Assembly (NCBI GenBank): GCA_963720735.1
Contig: CAVRGL010000001.1
Span: forward strand, 62,001 to 126,000
Source: JBBRHQ01 sp963720735
GTDB taxonomy: Bacteria; Actinomycetota; Thermoleophilia; Solirubrobacterales; 70-9
Direction: 5' to 3'
DNA length: 64,000 bases
Position 1 is the stretch's first letter, and each line of letters starts with the position of its first letter. A program made the translations under genes and the position numbers. The notes beneath the pieces were generated by a model. It did not search any database. It saw only the letters and a list, made by a program, of their open reading frames with translations, and was not told the DNA's origin. Shown one piece after another: positions 25,445-33,836 of the stretch.

Positions 25445-26232
25445 GTCGACCGCAGGATCGCTGAGCTGGCTAGGCTCAGCACGGGGTCGTATCCCTCGCT
25501 CAGCTCCGAGCTCTGGACATGAGCCCCAGCACTGTGCGAAGCCGAGCGAGTGCGGGCCGGCTGCACAGACTGCACAGGGACGTTTATGCGGTCGGTCATC
25601 CCCTGGTGACCGTCGAGGGTCGATGGATGGCCGCCGTCCTCGCCTGAGGGAAGGGCGCGCTCCTCTCTCACCGCTCGGCGGCTGCGCTTTAGGGCTTTCT
25701 GTGGGAAGACGGCGCCAGGACGGACGTCACATCGCCATGCCGGCGCGGACGTCAACCGGGGCTTGCCATCCATCGCGACAGCTCGCTGACCGGTGCCGAC
25801 CGGGCTGAGCATCAGGCCATTCCGGTGACCAGCGTCGCCCGTACCCTGCTCGACCTCGCCGGGCGCCGGGGAGTGCGTCGGCTTCGTGCGGTCATCGAGG
25901 GGATGCGCGAGCCCGACCTCAGCCGCAGCGAGCTCGAGGATCGCTTTCTCGGGCTCTGCCGCCGCGCGGGCCTGCCGCGGCCCCGGGTGAACATGCTGGT
26001 CTCGGTCGGCGGCGAGACGCTCGAGGTGGACTTCGCCTGGCCGGCGAGACGTCTGGTCGTCGAGGTCGACGGGTGGCGTTACCACGGCACCGGGTCCGGC
26101 TTCGAGCGCGACCGCCGTCGCGATCGCCTCCTCGCGCTGGGTGGCTGGCGGGTGATCCGGGCGACCTGGCTCCAGCTGAGGCGCGAGGAGGCCGAGCTGG
26201 CCGCTGCGATCGGCTCCCTGCTGAGCGCATAG
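25445..26232 (+). pseudogene. AbiEi-antitoxin/DUF559-type protein, inactivated by a frameshift and two nonsense codons
   Basis: One frame reads AQHGVVSLAQLRALDMSPST, RLHRLHRDVYAVGHPLV, GRWMAAVLA-stop-GKGALLSHRSAAAL-stop-GFLWEDGARTDV, RDSSLTGADRAEHQAIPVTS, VARTLLDLAG and then an intact DUF559/Vsr-like nuclease end (EVDFAWPARRLVVEVDGWRYHG, WRVIRATWLQLRR). The TGA (25645-25647) stands where Cys is usual and the TAG (25690-25692) where Trp is usual, so both look like single-base nonsense mutations. The first segment, VDRRIAELAR, lies in another frame, implying a lost base near 25472. The start of the feature is approximate. Confidence 0.85.
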
Positions 26233-26264
26233 CATCGGGCCCCCCGACGGAAAAGGAGCGGTGG

Positions 26265-27072
26265 ATGTCGAAGGTGCTCTACGAGAAGCGCGGGCGGATC
26301 GCCTACGTGACGATCAACCGGCCGGAGGCGCGGAACGCGATCGACCCCGATGTGCACCGGCTGATGATCGAGACCTGGGCGGACTTCCGCGACGACGATG
26401 CGGTCGATGTTGCGATCCTCACCGGAGCGGGCGAGGCGTTTTGTGCCGGGGCCGACCTGAAGACCTACATCCCGCCGATCATGGAGGGCGCCAGGCCGGC
26501 CGACATCCGAGAGATCGTCGAGCTGGGCCTCAACGGGTTCACCCGCGGCATGCACCGGATCTACAAGCCGATCATCGCCGCGGTCAACGGCTGGGCCCTC
26601 GCCGGCGGCCTCGAGACCGCCCTCGCCTGCGACATTCGCATCGCCTCCGAGCGGGCGATGTTCGGCTCGTTCGAGGCCCGTCGTGGCTTTCACCACGGCG
26701 ACGGCGGCCTCGTGCGGCTCGTCAACTGCCTGCGGCACCGGCGTCGCCTCGCACATGCTGCTGACCGCCGAGCCGGTCGACGCCGAGCAGGCCCTCACCT
26801 GGGGACTGGTGACGAAGGTGGTCCCCCACGATCGCCTGATCGAGGAGGCGGAGGCGGTCGCCGCGCAGATCCTCCGCAACTCGCAGCGGGCGGTGCGCTC
26901 GGCCAAGCAGACGATCCTCGACACGATCGGCCGGCCGCTCGATGAGCAGCTCCGAAACGAGGCCTGGAACGCATACACCTGCGCCGACCCGTCGGAGACC
27001 CTGGAGCTGCTCGGGCGCTTCTACGAGAAGAGCGACGCCGGGCGGGCCGGGGAGCACCGCACCGGGTTGTGA
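26265..27072 (+). pseudogene. Enoyl-CoA hydratase/isomerase, frameshifted
   Basis: The first frame encodes the crotonase core: VTINRPEARNAIDPDVH, ILTGAGEAFCAGADLK (oxyanion hole), KPIIAAVNGWALAGGLE and CDIRIASERAMFGSFE, up to VRLVN near 26725. The second frame resumes at CGTGVASHMLLTAEPVDAEQAL and runs to the stop with KVVPHDRLIEEAEAVA and RSAKQTILDT. The join shows one extra base in 26725-26730. Read across, it is a full-length hydratase of about 268 residues. A good SD (AAAAGGAG) precedes the ATG. The SDR downstream overlaps its stop, as in an intact operon, so a sequence error is a live alternative. Confidence 0.8.
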
Positions 27073-27761
27073 GCGGGCGGCGCGCCCTGGTCACCGGAGC
27101 CGGCCGGGGAATCGGCGCGGCGATCGCCGAGCGCCTGCGCGAGGCCGGTTCCGAGGTGATCACCCTCGACCGCGATCCGGGCTGCGATCTGTGCCTCGAC
27201 CTTGCCGCCGATCCGCTCCCCGACCTCGGCGAGGTCGACATCTGCGTCTCAAATGCCGCGATCACCGACACGATCGCCCCGGCCCACAAGATGAGCGCCG
27301 AGCAATGGCACCGGGACATCGACGTCAACCTCAGCGGCGCCTTCCGCGCGGTGCAGGCCTGCCTCGGGGGCATGCGGGAGCGCCGCTGGGGGCGGATCGT
27401 GGTGATCTCCAGCGGCGCAGCGACCGGTGGCCTGCCCGGCCAGGTCGCCTACTCCGCCTCGAAGGCGGGCCTGATCGGGATGGTGAAGACGGTCGCCGCC
27501 GAGAACGCCGGCCGGGGAATAACCGCCAACGCGATCCTGCCGGGGATGGTCGCGACCGAGAGGGTGAAGGCGATGCCAGCCGAGATCCTCGATCAGCTCG
27601 ACCGGGCGATCCCTGCGGGGCGGATGGGCGAGCCCGCAGAGATCGCCGAGCTGGTCGCCTACCTCGCCTCGGAGCGGGCCGGCTTCGTCACCGGGCAGGA
27701 GATCGGCATCGACGGCGGCTTCGGGCTGAACACCTTCACCCTCGGCTCGCAGAACCGCTAG
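27069..27761 (+). CDS. Short-chain dehydrogenase/reductase (SDR)
   Basis: 230 residues from a GTG overlapping the stop of the enoyl-CoA hydratase. Cofactor motif TGAGRGIGAAIAERL, NAAI for NNAG, catalytic Ser in VISSGAA, YSASKAG (Tyr/Lys), and the C-terminal GQEIGIDGGFGLN. The single acidic residue LDRD after strand 2 suggests NAD(H) preference. With the hydratase it could act on hydroxyacyl-CoA or a cyclic alcohol; no substrate is claimed. It is intact, unlike its three upstream neighbours. Confidence 0.9.
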   Translation: MSGRRALVTGAGRGIGAAIAERLREAGSEVITLDRDPGCDLCLDLAADPLPDLGEVDICVSNAAITDTIAPAHKMSAEQWHRDIDVNLSGAFRAVQACLGGMRERRWGRIVVISSGAATGGLPGQVAYSASKAGLIGMVKTVAAENAGRGITANAILPGMVATERVKAMPAEILDQLDRAIPAGRMGEPAEIAELVAYLASERAGFVTGQEIGIDGGFGLNTFTLGSQNR

Positions 27762-27775
27762 CGGCGGCGGGCCGC

Positions 27776-28162
27776 TCAGCCGTCGTAACCCGGACGGGCG
27801 ATCGCCAGCTTGCGGCGCACGTGCTCGCGCAGGCTTCGGGCGAGCTCGTCGAGGCGACCGTCCAGAGCGCCGCCGCGCAGCCGCCCGACCAACCTCGCCT
27901 CGGCCTCACGCACCGCTGCCTCGAGCTCGGCGCCACCCGACGGATCGGCAGGCTGCTCGCCGAGGATCGCGGCGAAGAGCTCCAGGTCCCGGCGGAGCGG
28001 CTCCTCGCCGGCGCGCCACTCCCGCGCCAGCACCGCGCAGAGGTTGGCGGCGACAAGTACCCGGAAGCGCTCCTCCCGGGGAACGGAGCCGCGGACGTCC
28101 GTGAACAGGTACTCGGCCAGTGCCTCGAGCAGCTCCGGCGCCTCGGGGCGATCCTGGGTCAC
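27776..28162 (-). CDS. DUF6285-type protein
   Basis: 128 residues from a GTG overlapping the stop of the phosphotransferase-fold gene (GTGA). Helical and Glu/Arg/Leu-rich: LLEALAEYLFTDVRG, RFRVLVAANLCAVLAREW, and ELARSLREHVRRKLAIARP. This small protein type is commonly encoded beside an APH-fold protein and an acyl-CoA dehydrogenase in actinobacteria and proteobacteria; here the dehydrogenase is absent. I assign the family from memory of the pattern, not a search. Confidence 0.65.
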   Translation of the reverse strand: MTQDRPEAPELLEALAEYLFTDVRGSVPREERFRVLVAANLCAVLAREWRAGEEPLRRDLELFAAILGEQPADPSGGAELEAAVREAEARLVGRLRGGALDGRLDELARSLREHVRRKLAIARPGYDG

Positions 28163-29148
28163 GCCGCCAGCTCGATCAGCTCGATCATGTCCCACTCGGG
28201 CTCGCAGATGCGTCGCCCCAGGGAGGCGAGCTCGTGGCTTCGTCGCAGGCCGCTGCGATGGTCGGCGGCCTGGCGGGCACAGATCGCCGCCCACTTGAGA
28301 TTTCCGAACAGCTCCCAGTAGCGCAGCCGGGCGGGATCCGGGCGCTCCCCGCCCGCTGCCTCATAGGCGTCGAGCAGCTGCTCGCGGCTGCCGACTCCCG
28401 CCACCGGGTGCTCGTCTTGGCCGAAGCGCCAGGAGCGGATGCAGAGCCAGCCCAGGTCCTCGGCCGGGTCGCCGCTGTGGGCCAGCTCCCAGTCGATCAC
28501 CGCCGCCAGGCCGCGCTGATCGACGATCAGGTTGCCGAGCCGGAAGTCCCCGTGGACCACCCGCGGCTCGACCGGCTCGGGCCGGTGCAGCCGCAGCCAG
28601 CGCAGCCCCAGCTCGACCACCGGCAGCGGCTCGCCGATCCGCTCGAGCTCCGACTCCCAGTGCTCGATCTGGGCGAGCACCGGGTCGCCCCCGGGATGCG
28701 GCAGGCCCGATCCGTCGAGATCGATCGAGTGGATCCGCGCCGCAGCTTCGCCGAGCTGGGCGGCGAGGCCAGCCCTGGCGCCCTCCAGCTCCTCGCTTCG
28801 CAGCACCCTCGGGCCCACAGACTCCCCGGCGATGAAGGAGAGCAGCATCCCGGCCGTGCCGAAGCGCCCTCCGTCGCGCTCCAGCGCCAGAGGCTCGGGA
28901 ACCGGGACGCCGGCATCGCGGGCGAGCCCGATCAGGCGGAACTCGCCTGACTGCGGGACCAGCGACTCGGCGCCGGGCGGGTCGCGGCGCAACACGAAAC
29001 GCTCCTGCGCCGCTTCGATCAGCCAGGTCTGCCGGGAGGCGCCGCCGGGGATCTCGCTGAGCTCGGCCTCCTCCGCCCCGGCGACGCCGCGCTCGGCGAG
29101 GACCTCACGGACGCCGCGCTCGAGCTCCGGGTCAGCCTTCGCCGGCAT
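28159..29148 (-). CDS. Phosphotransferase family protein (APH fold, ACAD10/11-like)
   Basis: 329 residues. Kinase-like landmarks: GGASRQTWLIEAAQERFVLRRD (nucleotide loop and Lys-equivalent region), catalytic loop VVHGDFRLGNLIVD, and metal site AVIDWELAHSGDPAEDLGWL. The C-terminal half matches proteins fused to or paired with acyl-CoA dehydrogenases (ACAD10/11), thought to phosphorylate hydroxyacyl-CoA. It is not a likely resistance gene. It overlaps both neighbours, so three genes form one operon. Confidence 0.85.
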   Translation of the reverse strand: MPAKADPELERGVREVLAERGVAGAEEAELSEIPGGASRQTWLIEAAQERFVLRRDPPGAESLVPQSGEFRLIGLARDAGVPVPEPLALERDGGRFGTAGMLLSFIAGESVGPRVLRSEELEGARAGLAAQLGEAAARIHSIDLDGSGLPHPGGDPVLAQIEHWESELERIGEPLPVVELGLRWLRLHRPEPVEPRVVHGDFRLGNLIVDQRGLAAVIDWELAHSGDPAEDLGWLCIRSWRFGQDEHPVAGVGSREQLLDAYEAAGGERPDPARLRYWELFGNLKWAAICARQAADHRSGLRRSHELASLGRRICEPEWDMIELIELAA

Positions 29149-29872
29149 CGGCCCCGTTTCCGCCCGGTCCGGAGGCGCCGCGCTGCATCCCGTAGCGCTC
29201 CCAATGGCGGTCGGGAATGTCGGCTGTGTCCTTGTACCAGTACCAGGTGCAAGGATCGCGATCGAAGTCGCCGGGCGGATCGGAGGGGTAGACGGGGTGC
29301 CCGATCCAGCGGATCGGAAGGGTCTCGTTCATGAAGGCGCAGTGGGTGCAGTAGAGGGGGAATTCCTCCCGCCCGTAGCTCCAGTCGTGGGCCTCCCCCG
29401 TAACCCCCCAGCCCCCCTCGCCATAGCGACCCATCCGCCACAGCCGCTGGCCCGATCCGCAGGGGTTCATCGTGAAGACGAGCTTCTCGGCGTCCTCGCT
29501 GATCTCGAACGCCCCGGGCACAGGGCCGACCCCGCTGGTCGAGTGGGCCCGCCAGGTCGCCGCCAGCGCCTTCGCCACCTCTCGGCGGTCCATCGAGTCG
29601 ATCGTCTCCACCGGCGAGCGCCAACTGCGCTCGAGGCTGTACGTCCACGCCTCCTCGACCCCGTCGTCGCCGAGCCGGTCCCCGACGAATGAGATCAGCC
29701 CTGCGATCCCGTCGACCAGCAGGTCGTGCATGAACTGCGACTCGTGCTTCATCTCCTCGCAGAGCCGCTTCGCCTCCCCGGCATCGCCGGCCTCGATCGC
29801 CTCGATCGCCCTGTCCATCGTCGGCCGGGACATCTCCCCCAGCTCCGAGTCCGAAAACCACCGCTCACCCAT
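29132..29872 (-). CDS. Conserved protein of unknown function with Cys motif CxxC and PCGSG
   Basis: 246 residues, no signal or membrane segment. N-terminal helices MSRPTMDRAIEAIEAGD and AKRLCEEMKHESQFMHDLLVDGIAGLI, a middle part WRSPVETIDSMDRREVA, and a Cys/Trp-rich C-terminal part: FTMNPCGSGQRLWRMG, HDWSYGREEFPLYCTHCAFMNE, PCTWYWYKDTADIPDRHW. The Cys and His residues could hold a metal or a cofactor. I do not recognise a characterised relative. It is first in the operon with the APH-fold gene and overlaps that gene's start by 17 bp. Confidence 0.7.
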   Translation of the reverse strand: MGERWFSDSELGEMSRPTMDRAIEAIEAGDAGEAKRLCEEMKHESQFMHDLLVDGIAGLISFVGDRLGDDGVEEAWTYSLERSWRSPVETIDSMDRREVAKALAATWRAHSTSGVGPVPGAFEISEDAEKLVFTMNPCGSGQRLWRMGRYGEGGWGVTGEAHDWSYGREEFPLYCTHCAFMNETLPIRWIGHPVYPSDPPGDFDRDPCTWYWYKDTADIPDRHWERYGMQRGASGPGGNGADAGEG

Positions 29873-29935
29873 TTAGCTCCTCCTCGTGACGCTGCAGAGA
29901 TCGCAGCGTATTCGGAGGGCGGCAAACGCAAACAT

Positions 29936-29989
29936 TTGCGGCGGCTTCGCCGCCTTACATGCCTGTGCCGGCGCTAACACCGCGCCGGC
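29936..29989 (+). repeat. 54-bp palindromic repeat, copy 4
   Basis: Both hairpins are perfect (GGCGGC-TTC-GCCGCC and GCCGGCGC-TAACACC-GCGCCGGC). It lies between two minus-strand genes, ending 6 bp before the stop of the SepIVA-like gene. For that gene it is in the 3' untranslated region, in opposite orientation. Confidence 0.9.
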
Positions 29990-29995
29990 TGACAA

Positions 29996-30478
29996 CTACT
30001 GCTGCTGTTCGAGCTCGACCGGCTGCTGCTCTTCGTCGCGCCCGGCGAGCCGGTCGCGGCCCCGCTGCACGGCGGCCAGGAACTTCTGCAGGTTGACCTC
30101 GAGGGTGTTGAGGATCTCGTCCGCGTAGTCCTCGGCTCCGAGGCGGATCTCGCGTTCACGGGTGCGGGCGTCCTCGACGATCTCGTCGGCGGCCCGCTCG
30201 GCCTGCTTGGTGACCTCCTCGTCGGAGATCAGCCTGGCCTGCTGCTCACGCGCCTCCCGGACCACCCGCTCGGCCTCGCGCTTGGCCTCGGCCAGCATCT
30301 CCTGGCGCTCCTTGACGATCCAGCGGGCCTGCTTGATCTCCTCCGGAATCGTCGCCCGCATCTGGTCGAGGAGGTCGTAGATCTCCTCCCGGTCAACCCT
30401 CACCTGGTCCGTCAGGGGAACAGGCCGGGCGTTGTGGACGAGATCGTCCAGCTTGTCTATAAGGACCAGGACGTCCAT
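29996..30478 (-). CDS. SepIVA/DivIVA-like coiled-coil protein
   Basis: 160 residues: MDVLVLIDKLDDLVHNARPVPLTDQVRVDREEIYDLLDQMR at the N-terminus resembles the DivIVA-like start of mycobacterial SepIVA, followed by a long Glu/Arg/Ala coiled coil (RQEMLAEAKREAERVVREA, EQQARLISDEEVTKQA) and a Gln-rich tail. SepIVA is encoded next to coaD in mycobacteria and acts in septation and membrane-domain organisation; the same adjacency is seen here. The name is based on synteny and the N-terminal pattern. Confidence 0.75.
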   Translation of the reverse strand: MDVLVLIDKLDDLVHNARPVPLTDQVRVDREEIYDLLDQMRATIPEEIKQARWIVKERQEMLAEAKREAERVVREAREQQARLISDEEVTKQAERAADEIVEDARTREREIRLGAEDYADEILNTLEVNLQKFLAAVQRGRDRLAGRDEEQQPVELEQQQ

Positions 30479-30580
30479 CAGCAGGTCGTAAGCCTACGGG
30501 GAAGGAAAGGGTTCGGTGAAAAAACCGCGATTTCCTCGGCTTCTTGCAAACTCTTGCCCACCCGCGGCATCCCGTGCACC

Positions 30581-31081
30581 CTACCTGTCTCCGAGGCGCT
30601 CTGCCAACGCGGCGGCGACCGAAGCCGGCACGAGGTCGGAGACATCGCCTCCGAAGGTGGCCATCTCCTTGACGCCGGTCGAGGAGAGGAAGCTGTAGTC
30701 GGGCGAGGCGATCACGTAGATGCTCTCGATCGAGGGGTCCAGCTTGCGGTTCAGCTGCGCCATCTCGAACTCGTACTCGAAGTCGGAGATCGCCCGCAGG
30801 CCCTTGACGATCGCCTCGGCGCCCTGGTCGCGGGCGAAGTCGACCAGCAGGGCGGCGAAGATCTCGACCTCGACGTTGTCGATCCCGGCGGTGGCGTCGG
30901 CGATGAACCCGCGGCGCTCCTCGGCCGTGAACAGGGTCGTCTGCTTGCGCATCGGGTTGTTGACGACGCCGACCACGACCCGGTCGAATACCCGCGCCGT
31001 GCGGGTGATGATGTCTAGATGACCGTTGGTGACCGGGTCATAGCTCCCCGGGCAGACGACCGTGCGCGGGTCCACGATCAC
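30581..31081 (-). CDS. coaD: Phosphopantetheine adenylyltransferase
   Basis: 166 residues from GTG. It makes dephospho-CoA. The nucleotidyltransferase signature is VCPGSYDPVTNGHLDII; VNNPMRKQTTLFTAEERRGF, KGLRAISDFEYEFEMAQLNRKL (in parts) and FLSSTGVKEMATFGGDV follow. The ISSxxVKE-type motif is intact. Its start overlaps the rsmD stop. A 102-bp gap with a run of six Ts on the minus strand separates it from the SepIVA-like gene. Confidence 0.97.
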   Translation of the reverse strand: MIVDPRTVVCPGSYDPVTNGHLDIITRTARVFDRVVVGVVNNPMRKQTTLFTAEERRGFIADATAGIDNVEVEIFAALLVDFARDQGAEAIVKGLRAISDFEYEFEMAQLNRKLDPSIESIYVIASPDYSFLSSTGVKEMATFGGDVSDLVPASVAAALAERLGDR

Positions 31082-31638
31082 TCGCCCCCTTCCCCCGGCC
31101 CACTGCCGGGGGCGCTGAAGAAGCGCACCGCGGTGCCGCCGTAGCGGCGCTCACGGACCTTGACCAGCGAGGCCAGTTCGAGCGGGCGCTTCGCGGCGCT
31201 CTCGGCGATCACGCGCCCGCCCTCGGCGAGCCGTGGTGGCAGGAGGCTGTCGAGCTCGGGTCCAATGCGGTCGGCGAGTCTATAGGGGGCGTCGATGAAG
31301 ATCAGTTCGAAGCGCTCCCCGCCGGCGGCGGGGGACCGCAGCCAGGCGGCCACGTCGGATTTGACCAGCTCGGCTCGCTCGCCGAGCTCCAGCGCCTCGA
31401 TGTTGCCTCGGGCGGGCCGAGTGTCGCGGTCGACGAGTATCGCCCCGGCAGCGCCCCGGGAAAGGGCCTCGACGGAGAGCGCGCCGGTGCCGCAGTAGAG
31501 GTCGAGCACCCGCTTCCCCTCGACATCGCCCAGCGCGGAGAAGACCGCCTCGCGCACCCGGTCGGAGGTGGGCCGCACCCGCCAGCCCCGCGGCGCCAGC
31601 AGCCGGCGGCCGCGGAGCTCTCCGGCGATCACTCTCAC
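31078..31638 (-). CDS. rsmD: 16S rRNA (guanine966-N2)-methyltransferase
   Basis: 186 residues from GTG. MRVIAGELRGRRLLAPRG, RPTSDRVREAVFSALG, SAM motif VLDLYCGTGALSVEALSRGA, and FIDAPYRL (the DPPY variant reads DAPY). It modifies 16S rRNA in the assembled 30S. The rsmD-coaD pairing is standard; it also overlaps recG. Confidence 0.94.
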   Translation of the reverse strand: MRVIAGELRGRRLLAPRGWRVRPTSDRVREAVFSALGDVEGKRVLDLYCGTGALSVEALSRGAAGAILVDRDTRPARGNIEALELGERAELVKSDVAAWLRSPAAGGERFELIFIDAPYRLADRIGPELDSLLPPRLAEGGRVIAESAAKRPLELASLVKVRERRYGGTAVRFFSAPGSGPGEGGE

Positions 31639-33836
31639 GCGGGGATCGCGCCGTCCGCGGCCGGCCCGAAGCGCTGGCGCGCCGCATCGAGGAGCGGCCC
31701 GAGCGCCGGGGCCTCGAGGCTTCCATGGCGGCGGATCAGGCCGAGCAGCTCCTCCCGGGCCTCGATCAGGGTCGGGGTGTCCTCGGGCAGTGTTGCGACC
31801 GCGAACCGCGGCAAGCCGTGCTGACGGGTGCCGAGGACCTCGCCCTCACCGCGCAGCCCGAGGTCGAGCTCGGCGAGCCTGAAGCCGTCGCCCTCCGAGG
31901 CAACCGCCTCCAACCGGCGGCGGGCCAGCTCCCCGGCTTCCTCGGCGAACAGCAGGCAGTGCGAGCGGTGCTCGCCACGGCCGACCCGGCCCCGGAGCTG
32001 ATGGAGCTGGGAGACGCCGTATCGCTCGGCGCCCTCGACCACGATCACGGTCGCGTTGGGGACGTCGATCCCCACCTCGATCACCGTGGTCGCCACCAGG
32101 ACCTGGGTCTCGCCGGAGGCGAAGGCGCCCATCACCTCGCTCTTCTTCGCGGACGGCATCTGGCCGTGCAGGGCCTCGATCCGGAAGCCGCGCAGCTCGC
32201 CGGCAGCGAGGCGGGCCGCCTCCTCGGCCACCGCCTTCGCCTGGAGCTTCTCCGACTCGGAGACCAGGGGACAGACGACGAACGCCTGGCGCCCCTCGCC
32301 GAGCCGCTCCCTGATGAACTCGTAGGCCGCGGCGCGGCGCTCCTCTTCGACCAGCCAGGTCCCAACCGGTATCCGCCCCGCCGGGAGCTCGCGAAGCACG
32401 CTCGCGTCGAGGTCGCCGTAGACGGTCAGGGAGAGCGTTCTCGGAATCGGGGTCGCGGTCATGTGGAGGAGGTGTGGGGCCATTCCCCCCGGCGACTTGC
32501 CGTCGAGCGCTGCGCGCTGGCGCACCCCGAAGCGGTGCTGCTCGTCGACCACGCAGAGCGCCAGCCGGTCGAACTCGACGGCCGGCTCGATCAGGGCGTG
32601 GGTCCCCACCACCAGACCGAGCTCGCCCGAGGCCAGCCGGTCGAGGCAGCGCCGCCGCTCGGAGGCCGGGGTCGACCCGGTGAGCAGGCCGAAGCTGAGC
32701 GCCTCGGCGCCGAGCAGCCGGTCGAGGGTCGCGGCGTGCTGCTCGGCGAGGGTCTCGGTGGGGGCCATCAGCGCCGCCTGGTAGCCGGCCTCGAGAGCTC
32801 TCAGCATCGCGTACAGCGCGACCACCGTCTTGCCCGACCCGACCTCCCCCATCAGCAGCCGCTGCATCGGCTCGCCGGAGTCGAGATCGCGGTCGAGCTC
32901 GGCGAACGCCTTGCGCTGGTCTCCGGTCGGCTCGAAGGGCAGCGAGGCCAGCCACCGCTCGACCAGCGCGCCTGGAGCGGCGAGCCTCCGACCGGGCTCC
33001 TTCGTCCTGCGGCCCTGGCGGCGGGCGGCGAGGACCGCCTGGTAGAGGAAGAGCTCCTCGAAGGCGATCCGCCTGCGGGCATCCCCCGCCTCGCTCACGC
33101 CGGCCGGGAAGTGCACCGCGCGGAGGCTGTCGGCTGCGCCGGCGAGGCGGCGGCGGCTCCGCAGCTCGGCAGGCAGGGGCTCGATCAGCTCGCCGACCCT
33201 GGCCAGCGCCTGCCAGACCCATTCCCTGATTCGCTGCGGGCGCAGCCCCTCGGTCGCAGGATGGACCGGGACGAGGCCGGTGGTGTGGATTCCGGATGGA
33301 GGCTCGCCCCCGCCCCCGCCGTCAAGGAATTCGTGCTCGGAGACGCGGAACCCCCGCCGATCGAGGTTGCCGACCAGCAGCATCGCGACGCCGGGGCGGA
33401 GCCGGTCCACGAGCCACGGCTGGTTGAACCAGGTGGCGCCGATGCTGCCGCTGGCGTCGGCGATCGTCGCCTCGACGATCGTCAGGCCCCGGCGCCGGGT
33501 CCGCCGCAGCCGCGCGGAGCGGACCTCGACCATCACCGTCGCCTCCTCGCCGAGCCGGAGATCGGCCAGCGGCCGCGCCTCCGAGCGGTCCCTGTAGCTG
33601 TGGGGAATCCGCAGCAGAAGGTCGCCGAGCGTTTCAATCCCCGCCTCGGCGGCGATCGCCCCGAGCTTCGGCCCGACTCCGGGAAGGGTGGTGAGCGGGG
33701 CCTCGGTCGAACCGGCGCGCGGAGTGCGGACGGGGGCGGCGATCAGCGCATCGCGGTCAGTCTCACCACCGCCGGCGAACCCAAGCGGGCTCGCGCCCAC
33801 CCTCCGAGGTTCCGCCGTCGGAGCGGCCCGGGTCAT
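31635..33836 (-). CDS. recG: ATP-dependent DNA helicase RecG
   Basis: 733 residues. It remodels stalled forks and branches Holliday junctions. The N-terminal wedge/OB region spans about 60-200 (TIADASGSIGATWFNQPWL). Helicase motifs: I GEVGSGKTVVALYAM, Ia APTETLAEQH, II VVDEQHRFGVRQR, III MTATPIPRTL, V ATTVIEVGIDVPNATV, VI QLRGRVGRGEHRSHC. A low-complexity N-terminal tail of about 45 residues precedes TTLPGVGPKLGA. ATGA overlap with fakA upstream. Confidence 0.97.
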   Translation of the reverse strand: MTRAAPTAEPRRVGASPLGFAGGGETDRDALIAAPVRTPRAGSTEAPLTTLPGVGPKLGAIAAEAGIETLGDLLLRIPHSYRDRSEARPLADLRLGEEATVMVEVRSARLRRTRRRGLTIVEATIADASGSIGATWFNQPWLVDRLRPGVAMLLVGNLDRRGFRVSEHEFLDGGGGGEPPSGIHTTGLVPVHPATEGLRPQRIREWVWQALARVGELIEPLPAELRSRRRLAGAADSLRAVHFPAGVSEAGDARRRIAFEELFLYQAVLAARRQGRRTKEPGRRLAAPGALVERWLASLPFEPTGDQRKAFAELDRDLDSGEPMQRLLMGEVGSGKTVVALYAMLRALEAGYQAALMAPTETLAEQHAATLDRLLGAEALSFGLLTGSTPASERRRCLDRLASGELGLVVGTHALIEPAVEFDRLALCVVDEQHRFGVRQRAALDGKSPGGMAPHLLHMTATPIPRTLSLTVYGDLDASVLRELPAGRIPVGTWLVEEERRAAAYEFIRERLGEGRQAFVVCPLVSESEKLQAKAVAEEAARLAAGELRGFRIEALHGQMPSAKKSEVMGAFASGETQVLVATTVIEVGIDVPNATVIVVEGAERYGVSQLHQLRGRVGRGEHRSHCLLFAEEAGELARRRLEAVASEGDGFRLAELDLGLRGEGEVLGTRQHGLPRFAVATLPEDTPTLIEAREELLGLIRRHGSLEAPALGPLLDAARQRFGPAADGAIPA

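Noticed and set aside
28159..29148. Aminoglycoside resistance gene
   Set aside because: The APH fold is clear but the C-terminal half and the DUF6285 partner point to the acyl-CoA-linked branch, not to drug resistance.
30479..30580. Rho-independent terminator after coaD
   Set aside because: A run of six Ts is present on the minus strand, but the preceding stem is only about 3 bp, too weak to call.
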